From the NCBI GenBank assembly GCA_022478985.1, contig JAKSZP010014937.1:1-64000 (forward strand): a DNA stretch of 64,000 nucleotides, in the 5' to 3' direction. A model generated the notes under the pieces. It searched no databases and was not told the origin of the DNA. It was given only the letters and a program-made list of their open reading frames with translations. A program made the translations under genes and the position numbers. The DNA comes from Massospora cicadina. Lineage: Eukaryota; Entomophthoromycota; Entomophthoromycetes; Entomophthorales; Entomophthoraceae. Below are positions 11,905-24,600 of the stretch, one piece after another. The stretch's first letter is position 1. Every line of letters begins with the position of its first letter.

Positions 11905-11985
11905 GCTCAAAATTTTATAACTTGAGTGGGACTCGAACCCTTGCTCTCCAATCAACCAAATTGAACTGTCTTCATTTATAACATA
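11905..11985 (-). other. tRNA-like sequence in G1 3' region
   Basis: The minus strand has a good B box, GGTTCGAGTCCC, at about 11929-11940, preceded by an A-box-like stretch. It is probably the head of another tRNA-derived SINE inside G1. No clear TSD found, and no complete cloverleaf. Confidence 0.3.
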
Positions 11986-12599
11986 AATCGTTCATTTTAG
12001 TGCCTGGGCCAAGATCAGAGGCTGGGCGTTTTGCACCCCATTAGTATCAACCTGGGCATGCTTGGCTTGCACCCATCGTTGATCTAAGGTGTGTTTCAGG
12101 TCAGGAAGAGCCTGAAGTTTCACCTTCTGGGCCTCCTGTTGCCCAGCCTTGTCTTTAGAATCTGTTCCTACTATAAAGTCATCCAACCATGAAATATAGT
12201 GCCAGTACCAGTAGCAGCAATAGAGTATTTGGGCTCCCTGTGGTGTATTATCTGATAAGGGAAAGACCAAGTAGTGGCAAGTTTGTGGTTCCTACCCCCA
12301 GAGAAATGTGATAAAATAAGACTAAATCTTCTAAAGAATATTCAAGACTGTAGATCAGCACTCATTAGCTTGAACCCCTTTCCTAAAATTGGTAGTTTTT
12401 ATAGATTTGTTAGACATAGCTTGGAGACATATGATATTATCAGTTAACCATCAAAGGGTAAGCTCTACATTGTTTATATTAGCTGATTTGAGGATAGGGT
12501 GAAGGCTGGAAGGCAACAGCGGCTCACACCCATATAGGACTTGAAATGAGGACATCTTAGTTATTCTGTGTTAGCTAACTTGATAGATCAACAAGGCGC

Positions 12600-13150
12600 T
12601 AGAGAGAAAATTATTCCAATGCACAGAATCAGAAGTGGCTAACTTTTTAAAATGAAAATTAAGGTGCCATTAGCATGATCTACCATGCCATTGGTGGCAG
12701 GGTGATATGGTGTCATGAAGAGGTGCTTAATACCCAGCAGAGAAGTTAATTTCTGAATTGTAGAAGAGTTAAATTTGTGCCATAGTCTGATAAGAATACC
12801 CGCAGGCATCCATGATGGGAGAATAATTGGCAATATAAGAAAAGGGCGGTAGCTCTGGCAGTAGCATGAGGGACTGAAGTGGCCTCAACCCACTTTGTTA
12901 GGTGATAAGTGGCAAGTATAATATAGCGATGGCCATAGACAGCCACAGGCAATAGCCTTATGACATCAATGCTAACAGTATCAAAAGGGGCCCCCTGGAC
13001 TACAAGCTCATTGTTAAAGCGCAGACTTGACTTATCCTGGGAGCAGCAGGTTAAGCAAGTTTCCAAAAAGTCATGAATTGACTTTACCATGTTCTCCCAA
13101 TAACATTTGGTTTTTAGCCACTCAAGGGGTTTCTTTATAGTCCCATGCTC
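12600..13150 (-). pseudogene. G1 integrase
   Basis: Retroviral-type integrase core in two overlapping frames (12746-13090, then 12639-12833). Visible: first Asp in SIDVIRLLP, second Asp in LSDYGTN, and the third acidic position in TPYHPATNGMVDHANG, where the usual Glu is Asp. The upstream zinc-binding part is eroded. A frameshift separates the second and third catalytic residues. Acts in the family by inserting cDNA into chromosomes; not functional here. Confidence 0.8.
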
Positions 13151-13319
13151 AAGGGTTTTATGGCCTCCATGATAGTTTCAGTATGGAGCAAAGGTCATAG
13201 ATAGGGCAGAAAAGAGGTGCCAACCTGTTTATTAAAGCTCTATTGACAACTTTAGTGTTAGCAGCCATCTTATTTTATCTGGATTGAACGTCTAGAGATT
13301 CTTGAGGCCATAAATCAGG

Positions 13320-13770
13320 GTGAGGGAGAAGCTCATAAAGTCAATCCTCTTCTGGGATAGTTACATGTAAAATAGGGAGGTGGGATAATCCATCCACATT
13401 TTGATGAATGGTGCTGGCTCAGTAAACTATAGGAAAATCATAATTTTGAAGCCTGAAGGCCCAGCGAGCTACCCTCCCATCAGGATCTTTCATTTGACAA
13501 AGCCAACAGAGGGAGGAATGATTGGTAACAATCATAAAATGTTTACCTTACAAATAGGGGTGGAAGTGTTTTTATAGCAAGTAAAACCACCAGGCATTCA
13601 TATTCAGTTACCAAATAATTCCACTCTGCTTTGGTTAACGTCTTGCTAAAATAAGCAAACAGATGGTCAACTTGGTCTGTGTCTACTGGCAAATGATAGC
13701 ACCCACAATGGTGTCACTGGCATCAGTGAAGAGAACAAAAGGTCACTCAAAGTTAGGATGTATTAAGATG
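13320..13770 (-). pseudogene. G1 RNase H
   Basis: Reads FVLFTDASDTIVGAII, then a TEYECL motif (catalytic Glu), then [10 protein letters not shown], where the usual Asp of VTDH is Asn. Several stops interrupt it. It continues into the connection domain towards the integrase. Confidence 0.75.
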
Positions 13771-14159
13771 GGGGCTGATAATAAGGCAGTGCATAGGGAA
13801 TCAAAGGACTGTTACTGTTCAGGGCTCCAAAAGAATGACACATTTTTGTGTAGGAATTCAACTAAGGGCTTGACAAGGTCAGCGAAGTGAGAGATAAACT
13901 GGCATTATTAGCCTACTATTCCCAGAAAGACTTGGATGTTTCATAATTTTTTTGGAGTGGGCATGCGTTTGATGGCAGAGACCTTATCTGGGATAGGGAT
14001 GATACATTGCCGTATCACCTTGTGACCTAATAATTCTATTCCTCATTCAAAAAAATTTTCATATATAAGGTTTCAGTTTCAAGGAGGCCTCACATAGCCG
14101 CTGGAATATCTGTCAAAGATAATTGAGATGAGCAGTAAAAGTTTGGGAGAAGATGTTGA

Positions 14160-14779
14160 CATCATTGAGGTAGACTAACACACATATAACTTTAAGGTCC
14201 TCAAACAACTGGTCCATAGCTTGTTAAAAGGTGGCAGGGGCGTTGCATAACCCCTGCAGTATGCGGGTGGGTTCAAACAACCCCTCATGAGAGATGAGGG
14301 AACACTTGACATGATTCTCAGTGGAGAGATCAACCTGCCAATAGCTACTGGATAGGTCATTGCAGAAAATATTGTGAGACAGATAAGGATTGCAAAGATT
14401 CATCAATGCAGGGTAAAAAGTAGCTGTCCTTACATGTAATAGAATTCAACTGGCAATAGTCCCTAACAACATGGTGGCTCCCATCCTTTTTCTTAATCAA
14501 TAAGAGAGAGGAGGACCAGGGACTATGCAAGGGTTGAAGGAGGCCAGCATCTAGCAATTGCTTTAATTTGAGGGTGATCTGGGCTTCTTCAGTTTTTGAT
14601 TTTTTTAAAAAGTCAGGAGCGGAGAGGAGCAGAACTCCAGTATCAACTTGGTGTTGTACACCTTGCATATGGTCATAATTGTGGGGATCAGAGGAGAAAA
14701 TATCCAAATACTTGTCAATCAAAGCTTCTACAGCCACTTTTTGCACAGCTGACAAATCAGAACCGATTTGCACAGGCAC
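14160..14779 (-). pseudogene. G1 reverse transcriptase
   Basis: Fragments at 14357-14779 and 14175-14406. Recognisable: LLDAGLLQPLHSPWSSSLLL, then LIKKKDGSHH and DYCQLNSITCKDSYFLP of the fingers, then SSYWQVDLS (first catalytic Asp) and LFEPTRILQGLCNAPATF. Frameshifts split it and the YxDD part is degraded, so it is dead. Confidence 0.8.
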
Positions 14780-14802
14780 TGAAGCAACAACAGGGGGCTC
14801 CT

Positions 14803-15174
14803 CTAAACTAAAGTCATGAAAGGTCCCAGCTCCATGAACCCCATCACCTGGTCATAAGGCAAGAGGCAAACATAAGTGATCAGTTGATTTGGCTTAATAA
14901 CTTTAGGGGACTGAGAGAGGTCGGCTAGAAGAACAGTGGCAGTGCCTTGGTAGGCTGGATCTAAAACCCCTGGACAGGGGAGAGCTTCAAATACAGATGG
15001 TTTAGGCAAACTAGAAATCTTAAGCAAATAATCAGAAGGGGGAACCAACTGAATTCCAGTGTTCACTAGGATTTGGGCCTGCAGAGGTATGGTAATGGCG
15101 TGGGGAGAATGTAAAGGCATCCCCTCCTCAGCCTCAACTATGGGAGGGGGCAACTTAAATTTGGACCCCAACAT
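14803..15174 (-). pseudogene. G1 dUTPase-like domain between protease and RT
   Basis: Open 123-codon frame following the order of trimeric dUTPase motifs: QILVNTGIQLVPPSDYLLKI, then PCPGVLDPA followed by YQGTATVLL (motif 3, GVIDxDYxG), then PNQLITYVCLLP (motif 4). The catalytic Arg-Ser pair of motif 2 is not conserved. In active dUTPases this fold hydrolyses dUTP to dUMP; here it is probably structural or dead. Assignment by eye; G2 and G4 have related domains in the same place. Confidence 0.65.
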
Positions 15175-15183
15175 AAGATATTC

Positions 15184-15811
15184 TTAACGCTTGACTGAGG
15201 CAGGGGATTTGATCAGGCATGTCCTCAACTTCTGCTTCCCTTTTTCCTTAAGAGCAGAATCTAAAAGTAATGGAGCATGGTATACTAATATAAAAATAAA
15301 GTTTTCTTTGAAGCTAATAGTAGCAGCATGTTCCATCAGGAACCCAGTGCCCAATAGGAGGTTATAGCTAATATTATCCAGGGCTACACCAGGGACAGAA
15401 TGCTTTAGATTACCTAGATTCAAAGGCAAGTGAGGGTAAGCAACTTTAGCTCAAGCATATGTGGTACCAGCTGTCCCACATTCTAAAAAATGGTTAAGAT
15501 CAGGCTGAATCTTAATTTTTAATTAGTTGAGAAGAGATAATGTTAATAGAAGAACCAGAGTCAACAATAGTAAGAACCTTCACTTTGTGGACTACCGCTT
15601 CAATACAGGTCACTGTCACTCCCCACTGTGCTGGAATAGAATATATGGATGTAAGGGCAGGCTTAAAAAGTGGATAAGAGGAATTATTGCTAGGTTTATT
15701 ATTAACTGAAAGCTCAATAGGAGTTTCCTCTTCAGGAGCACTAGGGCCAATAAGGTTAGTGAAAATAGTATGAACCAATTGGTTTATGAGGCGCAGTGAA
15801 GTTATCAGCAT
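15184..15811 (-). pseudogene. G1 aspartic protease
   Basis: First half at 15512-15811 ends with the active site LTIVDSGSSINIISSQL, the expected D[ST]G triplet intact. Second half (15184-15429, another frame) has DNISYNLLLGTGFLMEH, the hydrophobic Gly-Thr block near the protease C terminus. In the family it cleaves Gag-Pol. A frameshift separates the halves. Confidence 0.8.
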
Positions 15812-15849
15812 AGGGAGACTCTCACCCTATGCTGACCCCTCTTTGCTTT

Positions 15850-16413
15850 TTCACTGGCAATTTTCATCCAACAATGCTGAATGGTGTGGTTGCAATGGCC
15901 ACAATAGGTGCAGTTGGGTCAAGAAAAATCTTTACAGACTCATTGTTGTTCACCACATGTATTTGAGGACAGGAGGCTGAAGTGGGAGCAGGAGTGGCAG
16001 TAACTACAGAGGCGGGAAACTCAAGGAAGACCTCTTTGATATCTAAGATAGAAGCAAAGTTTCATTTCAATGAAGTCATGTGGAGATGGAGCTGCGGGTT
16101 GAACTCTAAAGCGGACAGGATGGCAACAACTACATCATCAAGTATAAGGCAGCTATTGGTCACCAACGCTTGAGCTTCAGCATAAAATCTGAGAAGAAAA
16201 CTCTTTGTGGGATCCTCCACATCTTAGCTTTATACTCATAAAGGCCTATTTCTGATTTGCCAAGGTGAGATCACTACCAAGTTCCTTAATAAGAACAGCC
16301 TTAACTTCAGCCCAAGTATTGCATTGCATTAGATGGGGTACCATGATTTCTTGAGCAAATCTACTAAGGCAAGAGGGCAAGTATTTAGCTTTCTGATGAT
16401 CATGAGATTTCTC
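15850..16413 (-). pseudogene. G1 gag, capsid and zinc knuckle part
   Basis: Downstream half of G1 gag, cut off from 27613-29180 by G2. Minus strand reads a capsid-type stretch (YLPSCLSRFAQEIMVPHL, then WAEVKAVLIKELG) and a perfect CCHC knuckle, CTYCGHCNHTIQHC, at 15871-15912 (C-x2-C-x4-H-x4-C). Stops lie between them. Removing G2 and one TSD copy leaves an open frame across the junction. Confidence 0.8.
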
Positions 16414-17545
16414 TGTTAAGTTTTCAGCTGATGGTGCAAGCTAAAATGACTTAATGAATTTGAGGATAAAAACTCGCTTTTCAATAAAAACTCCTACTTG
16501 TAAATGGGAAGTAGATTCTCCGATAATCCTCAATAATAGCCAAGTAACTCTGGTATGCTCACTGTTCTTAAGTCTACTGGCACCAACAAATACAAGACCT
16601 TCTGTCTTCATACAAAATTAGAAAATTATTCCTTTATAATCAGGACTACTTCTCCAGCAGGCAACTGAGTACTTCTCTTTGGGAAGTATAAACACACACA
16701 ACTATCTAATATAGGCATAACAGCAACAGATATGAATATCAGACAGATGACAGATGGACAATAATAATTAATAAACTAAGCAACAGTAGTTATTAATGAT
16801 CAATATTTAGATGGTAAATGATGATTGATGTTTTATTAGTTGGCCAGGCGCCAGTATTATATACCTCTCAGGCATCTTCTGGCTGAACTCATCTATCAGA
16901 TGAGTTCATTCATATTATGCCAATCCTCTGCTGGTCATGGCAATAATTTTGAAAAATCCCCAAGTCAATTTGGCCCATGAATTGACTAAAAATAACAATC
17001 ATTTAAGCCCAATTGAAGGCAACTTTACTCTCATAATAGGGATGACTTTGGGTTTTAACTCAACATCAAAATCTTCCTGATTATGTCATAACTTGAAAAA
17101 TAACTATAAATGGGGAAAAAACATATATGAATATAAAAGATGACGCACCCCTAATTGGGATGTCAGCAGGCCTCTCAATAGCACTAAGTAAACCTGTAAT
17201 TGGGATGTCTGTTTAAGTGCTTAATAAATTGATTTCATTAATTGAACCCAACTTCCACCTTAGTGCATTAAGATTAGTGCACTAATTTAGGAGGTGCAAT
17301 TTAGTTAATGCTGTGAGACCACTTTGCACCCAAGTGGATTCATAATTGGCCATAATATGATTATATCATAGCTATTATTAGCTATGATAATTGGGACAAT
17401 TTAAATAGAATTGAGGTGGTTTTGGAAGGAATTTAGCTATGAAGATAAATTGGGAAAGATCAAAGGAACCATCAATGGACTAATCTATTAGCATTGATGG
17501 TTTTCTCAAAGGGTTTATTTTTGAGTCAACCATCAAAATCTAATA
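16414..17545 (-). repeat. G2 3' LTR
   Basis: 1132 nt, starts TGTTAAG and ends AATA where the partner has AACA. Differs from the other LTR mostly by transitions and a few small indels. Confidence 0.95.
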
Positions 17546-17559
17546 TTTTCCCCCACTTG
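17546..17559 (-). promoter_or_regulatory. G2 polypurine tract
   Basis: Minus strand AAGTGGGGGAAAA abuts the 3' LTR. A textbook polypurine tract; fixes the orientation. Confidence 0.85.
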
Positions 17560-18216
17560 ACTGGAATATAAACCCTGAGTTTTCTGATTCTCTCTTCATA
17601 TCTGTAAACAATACCACTTCAGCATATCAAAAATTTGCCACTGCTTTTATTCCCAAACAACATAATTATTTTAACTAATTGGACCAAACATATTTTATGA
17701 ATGTGTTTTTATATTGTTTTAAAGTCTTAATTAAAATATCTTATTATTTTTTTCCAACTTTAATGATGTCCATTTGGCCCTGTTTTTATTCAGCTGCTAG
17801 ATTGGGCCAAATTGGCACATGAAGATGAAGAATTATTTTCCAAGTCGCCTCCCCCTCAAAGTGGAGGAATAAAATTTGTTTTTATCTATTAAAATTTACA
17901 ATTTTCTTATTACTTGGAATATAAAATCTTATTCTTTTTTTTTACTATGTATATAGATGATAGATAAATATTTTTTACTACTATTATATATTTTTTTTTA
18001 TTATTTTTTCTCATAACTATTATTTTCAATTATTTGTATATACTTATGTTTGAATCTTCTCTTCTAATTGGCCCTCTTTTAAACTTCCTTAGGAATTTAG
18101 CATGGACTCAATTATATACATGGCCCAAATTTTTTCTCCTTAATAGTGTAAGAAAAGTTCAAAGTTTTCTCTATAACTTTGAATGGGCCAACCCAAATGT
18201 GATTTAACTTGTGAGT
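17560..18216 (-). other. G2 3' region, no intact frame
   Basis: AT-rich stretch between the polypurine tract and the integrase. It probably includes the decayed integrase C terminus (near 18050-18210) and untranslated sequence. Nothing else recognised. Confidence 0.5.
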
Positions 18217-19258
18217 TCATCCCAAACCATGGGTATTACAAAATAATACTTCATCCCCCACAGCAAATTTGGGCAGATCATATTGGGTTTTTTGATCTTT
18301 TTCATGTTGGGCCTTATGAAAGTTAAAGTTATCATTGAAAGCCTGGGCTTGCAGTTTAATTAAGGTTTCTGCAAGCCTCTTGACATACTGAGAATAGCTC
18401 AATTCTTGGGGTTCTTGTAGCAAGGAATACAACAATGGTGGTAAGGCTGGATGCTTCCCATATAGAAGTTGGAATGGAGACATCTTCATGGCTGAATGGT
18501 AAGAAATGTTGTAGGCAAAAATGGCAAAACTGAGGAATGTACTCCATTTGGAGGGCTTCTGAGAAGTCAGCTTCCTTAGGATATTGACAAGTGTTCCATT
18601 AACTCGTTCTACTGCACCATTTGTTTCTGGGTGGTATGGAGTTGACAGAACACCATGCACCCCCATTAATTCATTGAGCTTCTGGAGAATAACTGCAGTG
18701 AAATTTGTGCCATTATCCATTAATATAAATTGAGGACATCCGTGCCAATGAATAACTTGCTCCAAGATAAATTTAGCAGTTGTTGAGGCTCCTAAGTCCC
18801 AAATAGCCCTGGCTTCAACCCATTTTCATCAAGTGATCAATTGCCACAATAATATATTTGGCTTTTGCATTGCTAATTGGGAGGGGTCCAACCACATCTA
18901 TGGATATAGTGTGCCAAGCAAATTTGGGCTGAACAAGCTGGTACAAAGTAGCTTTTTGAAAGGGTTTTTCCCCTTGGCACTCTTGGCAACAGCTCAAAGT
19001 TTCATGGATGTCAAAATGCATCAATTCCCAATAGTAATTTTGCTTGAGCTGCTCCTTTGTTTTCTTAAAGCCTCCAAAGCTGGTGGCCTTATGAGCAGCC
19101 AAAATTAAATCTGCTTGAGCTGAGGGATGTGGAAATATATATATCTTCCCATCAATCAACTTGAATAAGACTCCTTTTTCAGTGTGGGTATCCTTTCTTA
19201 ATTTGGAGAGAATTTTCTGCACTTGTTCAGGCTCATTGGCAAAAGTTCCACTAACCAT
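18217..19258 (-). pseudogene. G2 integrase
   Basis: Two frames. 18815-19258 holds the zinc region (AHKATSFGGFKKT, then CCQEC; the second His of the usual H..H pair is Phe) and the first Asp (TISIDVVGPLP). 18217-18765 has the second Asp (FILMDNGTNF), the Glu (TNGAVERVNGTL) and a C-terminal FAVGDEVLF block. All three DDE residues are present, but a break between 18765 and 18815 makes it non-functional as read. Follows RNase H, as in Gypsy pol. Confidence 0.9.
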
Positions 19259-19721
19259 CTTCTAAAACAAGGCATCCACAGGCTGGCAGAGGGTTGCCAC
19301 AATGGGCAGATGAGGACAAACAATCAGCATTCTGATGCTTAGCACCAGCCCAGTGCTTGATGGTATAGTCATAAGCCTGCAGCTTAAGTGCCCAGCGAGC
19401 CAAACGTCCTTCTGTCTCCTTCAAGTTGTTAAGCCAGCTTAGGGATGCATGATCAGTAACCACGGTGAAATGCACTCCATGAAGGTATACTCAGAACTGT
19501 TTATAGGCATATATAACTGCCAAACATTCCCTTTCTGTCACAGTATAATTTCTTTCATGGGCATTTAGGGTCTGACTAGCACAGGCTACTGGGTGCTCTT
19601 CACCATCTTCTCTGACTTGGGACAAAACGGCTCCAATTGCCATTAATGACGCATCAGTTTGAACAATAAATTCCCAGTCAAAGTCAGGATAGCGCAATAC
19701 TGGTGCAACTAATAGGGCCAA
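19251..19721 (-). pseudogene. G2 RNase H
   Basis: Reads FIVQTDASLMAIGAVLSQ (Asp), NYTVTERECLAVIYAYKQF (Glu) and FTVVTDHASLSWL (Asp), then GRLARWALKLQ and GAKHQNADCLS of the tail. Catalytic residues intact; a stop near 19480 splits it. Confidence 0.9.
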
Positions 19722-19817
19722 ATGAAGCTGGTTGAATGCCTCCTGGAAGGCTGAATTCCACTCAAAAGAGACCTTATCCTTAAGTAGATAAATAAAGGTT
19801 CTCCAATTTGAGCAAAG

Positions 19818-20078
19818 TCAGCAATAAATCAGTGATAGTATCCAATCATGCCCAAAAAATACTTGAATATCTTGCTTGGATTTGGGCCTCTTCATCTTAG
19901 ATATTGCTTCCAATTTAGCTGGTTGTGGCCAAAGACCTTCTTTATCAATTACAAACCCAAGGTATTCCAGCTGGTCCTTAAATAATTGACACTTCTGAGG
20001 CTTAATCTTCAAGTTTGCAGCCGCTAACCTCTTGAAAACCTCTTCAGGTGTTCCAGATGTTCATCAAAGGTATGGCTG
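19818..20078 (-). pseudogene. G2 reverse transcriptase, 3' part
   Basis: RT thumb region downstream of the active site: KIKPQKCQLFKDQLEYLGFV, IDKEGLWPQPAKLEAI, then frayed sequence. It is the continuation of 25383-25876, separated from it by the LINE at 20095-25366. Confidence 0.9.
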
Positions 20079-20195
20079 AATATGTTTATATCATGAAAAC
20101 TTTTCTCTCTCGTTGCAATCACATTTGCAACTTATTCAATTCAAGTCTGATTCTAGTTTGATAATCTCATTCAAGAGGAGTTTTAGTCTGCGCCC

Positions 20196-21569
20196 ATGTC
20201 AGGGAGCAGTTGGGCAAGTAAGGTAAGAGGAGCAGGTGGTAGGCCCGCGGCCTCAAACATTCAAAAACGCCCCAGAGAAACTGGCGGAATAGAAAAAAAT
20301 AAAAAACTGGCGGTCACTATTTCCTCAGAAATCCTCACTTGGCAAGTGTGATGCAACCAGTACATCAACACGCTGCACTCCCAACCACTCTTGTCGGTGG
20401 AATATGGAGTCTGTGTGTTTCTGGACATCCAACAAACAGCTTTATGGGAAAAATTTTGTGGGGATGTACACACTTTTTCCTGACCACGGTGTATGTCACA
20501 CCTCACTCCATGTCATGTGGTTGGCTGGACCTCAGTTTCAAAAACAAGGAGGCAGCAGATGAAGCTGCTGCGGTGCATGTAGTGATTGACCTCCCTGAAG
20601 GGCAATGGGTCATCAAAACCAAATGCACCAGATGGACAAAATCCAACCAAATTTTCCTCACGTTTGACTTTTTGCCTACTACAGTAAAACGTGCCATTTT
20701 GGAGCAGCACCTGAAAGATGGTCTCACCATATATGGCGAAATACAATTTTTTGAGATGCAACGCTTTATGCTGATGCCACACCTGTGCACTGGCAAAGCC
20801 ATCGCAGTTCTGACCCCAACTGAGGAGATTGTGAAGGACCTAACCCAGATCCTGCACTCCACATATATCAATATTGAAGGGCATACCACCCACCCATTCC
20901 GGGTGACCATGGACAGCGCGCCCCCCATTTGCACCCACTGTGACGCGTTCAGCCATAAGGCACAGTATTCCCCACCAAGGAGGGCATCCATTCCAAGAGC
21001 ACCCCTCGGTGGCCATGGCCAGCGGAGAGGCGCACTATGAACCAACCACAAGCACCAAAGAGGCTTTCCCATGGGGAGCACAAGGCTGCTACCTACTGGT
21101 AAAACCTATCTCCCCTCAAGAGCGGAAGAAGGCCAAGCAGGCCCACAGGGCCACGGCCAAGGAAGCGGCCAAAGTCACCACCACTATCCCACAAACCCAA
21201 CGCCAGGAGGACATTGAAACCTTCACGGTGGAAGCAACTCAGGAATCCATCAACCAATCAGATTGGGAAGCCCATGCTTATTGGGCCAACCAATCTGAGG
21301 ATCTGATGGGTGACTCAATCTCACCCAACCTTTGCAACCAAGCTCTGGTTGAAACTGACTTGGTTTCCAACCTACCTGAAAATTTTTTTGTCCTGAATGT
21401 TGGTGCACCAAACTCATCCACACTGCAAAAAATTTGCTCAACGTTGGGGAAACAAAAAGTGAAGGCAAAAGCCAACGCGAACCTCTCTGCTAAAATTAAC
21501 AAAACCACTGATAATTGCTGCAAACACCCGCGCTGCTGTGAAGGCCTGTGGGGATCTAGAGGAGGCTAG
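20196..21569 (+). pseudogene. LINE ORF1 (nucleic-acid binding protein)
   Basis: Starts at ATG 20196 (MSGSSWASKVRGAGG), then shifts frame into 20339-21040 and shifts again into 20940-21569. The middle part has an RRM-like pattern (WLDLSFKNKEAADEAAAVHV, then LTIYGEIQFFEM). It ends in a CCHC-type knuckle, CTHCDAFSHKAQYS, in which the last Cys is Ser. The C-terminal third is Lys/Ala/Gln-rich. In the family ORF1p coats LINE RNA for target-primed integration. The two frameshifts make it a pseudogene. The E elements in this window encode relatives of this protein. Confidence 0.85.
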
Positions 21570-21619
21570 TGGGCCTGGGTGCCCACCCCCTCACACCTAA
21601 GGTGCGATGGGGGAAACCT

Positions 21620-24600
21620 TCACTTTAGGGATGTTGAATATCGCTGACTCAAGGCCTTGCCATCCTGGGCTAGGAAACTGAGTTTTTTACAAAAAAATTT
21701 ACCCATGGATATCCTGGCCATCCAGGAGTCCCACTGTCCATGAGGTTCCAAGGATGCTTGGAAAACCATGCTCCTCCCTTCCCTATCCTTTTGGTCAGAG
21801 CACTGTGGGGTGCTAGTTTGGAAAAACAATTTTTTAAATTTTTATCATCAGAATCCTTCCTCAATGGCTGAGTCCTCATTGTCACTTTCTTGTGGGCTGA
21901 TGTGGCACATGCTATAATCAACATCTATGCCCCAACCTGTGCATGAGAGCGTTGGGAATTTTTCTCATCAGTCAAATCCCTCCCGTTACCCCCAGACCCT
22001 TTTGTAGTCAGCAACATGAACTGTTGGTTAAACACACCCACGGACCATTGGCCTTCCTCCTCCCACGCCCCCCAGGGTCACGTAGAACTTTGTGTTCTAA
22101 AGGCCACCCTTGGGTTAATAGATGCGCTGCCGCAGCAAGCCCTGCTGCTCAAAAACATGACGCGCCCCACGTCCACAATGGCCAATTAAGGTCCATGACC
22201 TGCATCGACCTTATCCTCACGCTGGCGAAATTTCAATCTCACATTTCCCACTTCCAAACAACAAAAATTGAATTCTCTGACCACCAGCTGGTCTCAATAA
22301 CCTACCACTTACCTGTCACAGTGGCTAAGGCCACACATTGGTGCAAACTCTGCCCTCCCAAACTTGCGTCGCTGGGATTTTCCACTTGGGTGGAATCAGC
22401 AACTTTGGCAAAAGAGTTTGTTACACCATTTTGCGCGGACCCAATTTCCACATGGTCAGCCTTCAAAGAGGATACCATCCGTTACTCTCACCACCTATCC
22501 TCCTGACGCTCATGAGCCACATTGGCTGTCATTTCGCGCGCTCTGACAGAGTTGGCACACCTGGAGTCCAACATACCAGCCACAGGCTACAGCCCTGCAT
22601 GGGGCTGGAAGTGGGTGGAAGCAGCCGCCCACCTCAACGCGCTCAAAAGGCAACACAAACATTGGGTTTGTGTTCAATACAGGGCCAAACGCATTACAGA
22701 GGGTGACAAGTGCACCGCATATTTTTTTAAAAAATTCTTTGCACCATGCCAGAGCGTGGCCTGCACACAGGTGTGGAGATTGGATGATTCTGTCATGGAT
22801 ACGCCAGCCAAAGTGGCAATCAAAATACAAAAGTATTACTCCGAGTTATACCAATCTGATCCAATTCAGCCAGCCAAAGTGGCGAAATTTTTTGACTGAA
22901 CCCACATCTGCACCATTTCCTGATACCTGGAATTAATGAATTTGATTACTCCGAATGAACTCTGGACAGCCATCCGCGGTGCACCAAATTGGAAATGCCC
23001 AGGCCCAGATGGCATTCCATATGAATTCTACAAAAAGTACTTCAAATATATATCCCCACTGCTGCTTGCCTCCATTAACCAGAGCCTTCTGGAAACGCGC
23101 CTCCTACCAGGAGGACAAGAGGCCTTCACCATCACACTCTTTAAGAAAGGGGACAAGCTAGACTTAGCCAACTGGCGCCCCATTTCTTTAACTAACATGG
23201 ATACAAAAATTTTAACTAAAATCATGGCTAACCGTTTAGGGATTGTAGCATCTGCCACCATCTCCCCAGAACAATTCAGTTTCATACCCAGAAGGTCGAT
23301 TTGGGACAACGTGCACTCTGTGGCTAACGCATGCCAGTCCACAGCCTCTGGGGCACTTGTATTCTTGGACCAACAGAAGGCCTATGATAGAGTAAACTGG
23401 GAATACCTCAGGGCCTGCCTCCATCAATTCCGCCTACCCCCTCGCTTCATCAACTGGGTGATGCTGCTCACGGAATCTGCAACAATGGCAGTGCGTGGCC
23501 CTGGCTTCCTAACGGAAGTAGTCCGCCCTCAAAGGGGCTTACGACAAGGGGACCCCCTTAGCCCACTCTTATACAACTTCAGCCTTGACCCACTACTTTG
23601 AAATGTGAATGCCCACCTCACTGGGGTCCATGTACCAGGCCAAGCCCCAGTCAAGATGATGGCGTTTGCAGATGACTGTGTGGTTGGGGTGTCTAATAAT
23701 AAAGATGCACGCGCGCTTGAAGCTCTCATCCAGGAGTATTCCCGGGTAAGTAATGCTGCACTGAATGCTTCCAAAACTGAAATCATCCTCCTTGGTCGGT
23801 ATCAAACCTGCTGGGCCCCAGCGACCAATGCCCAGCCTGGCCCATCTGCTCGCACATGTGCTCGCCTTCCCTGCTCACCCCACACCGCCCCACTAGTGCT
23901 CCCCTTTGTGCCACGCCCTACCATAGGGCCTGTCCGCCATCTAGGCGTGTGGGTGGAGGCAGGCGGGTATGCATCAGCAGTAATGGAAAGTTGTATTCTA
24001 GACAACGTGATGAAGCACATCGCCTCCCTCAGAGCCCACCCTACTTCCCTTACTGGCAGGGTTGTTTTAGCCAACTCTATGCTCCTCTCCAAAGTCTGGT
24101 TTGGAGCCCACGCCATCCCCTTCTCCCCAGGCTTTTTCAAATCCTTGTATGCCCTTCTGCAAGGATGGCTTTGGTCAGGCCGCCCACCACCAGTATGGCT
24201 AGAGGTCATGTTTGGCCCTCATCATCATGGTGGCATGGGCCTGCTTGACTTCAAAGCCCATGCTGCCAAGATCCTGGGCACCTGGATTGTGGCCGTCACT
24301 GCCCCTACGCTCCCCTCCCAACACTGGTCCCGCGCAGCCTGCTCCAACTTCTCCTGCGCCTTGGGCCTTAACAATCCATCGAACCCCCACTCCTTGATGA
24401 AATACCTGGCTTCCCACCCATCAGCCACAGGTCCTCACGGTACTAAAACCCACTACAAACGAATCCTCCTCTCCATGTGGAGCGCTGAGTGGAGAATTCA
24501 TATTAGTGGACACACAGCCCAGAGAGGCTGCCCCTCTCCTCAGTTCACACAAGAGGTACAGGGGTTACCCATTCAAGATGGCGTGATCCCCACACGCCCC

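Noticed and set aside
20503..21081. Long minus-strand open frame of 192 codons
   Set aside because: Lies antisense to LINE ORF1, which has the RRM-like and zinc-knuckle features; a shadow frame in GC-rich sequence.
23599..23601. TGA in LINE ORF2 read as tryptophan (code change)
   Set aside because: TGA stops also occur at non-Trp positions, and FANCL uses TGG for Trp with an ordinary stop. Decay is simpler.
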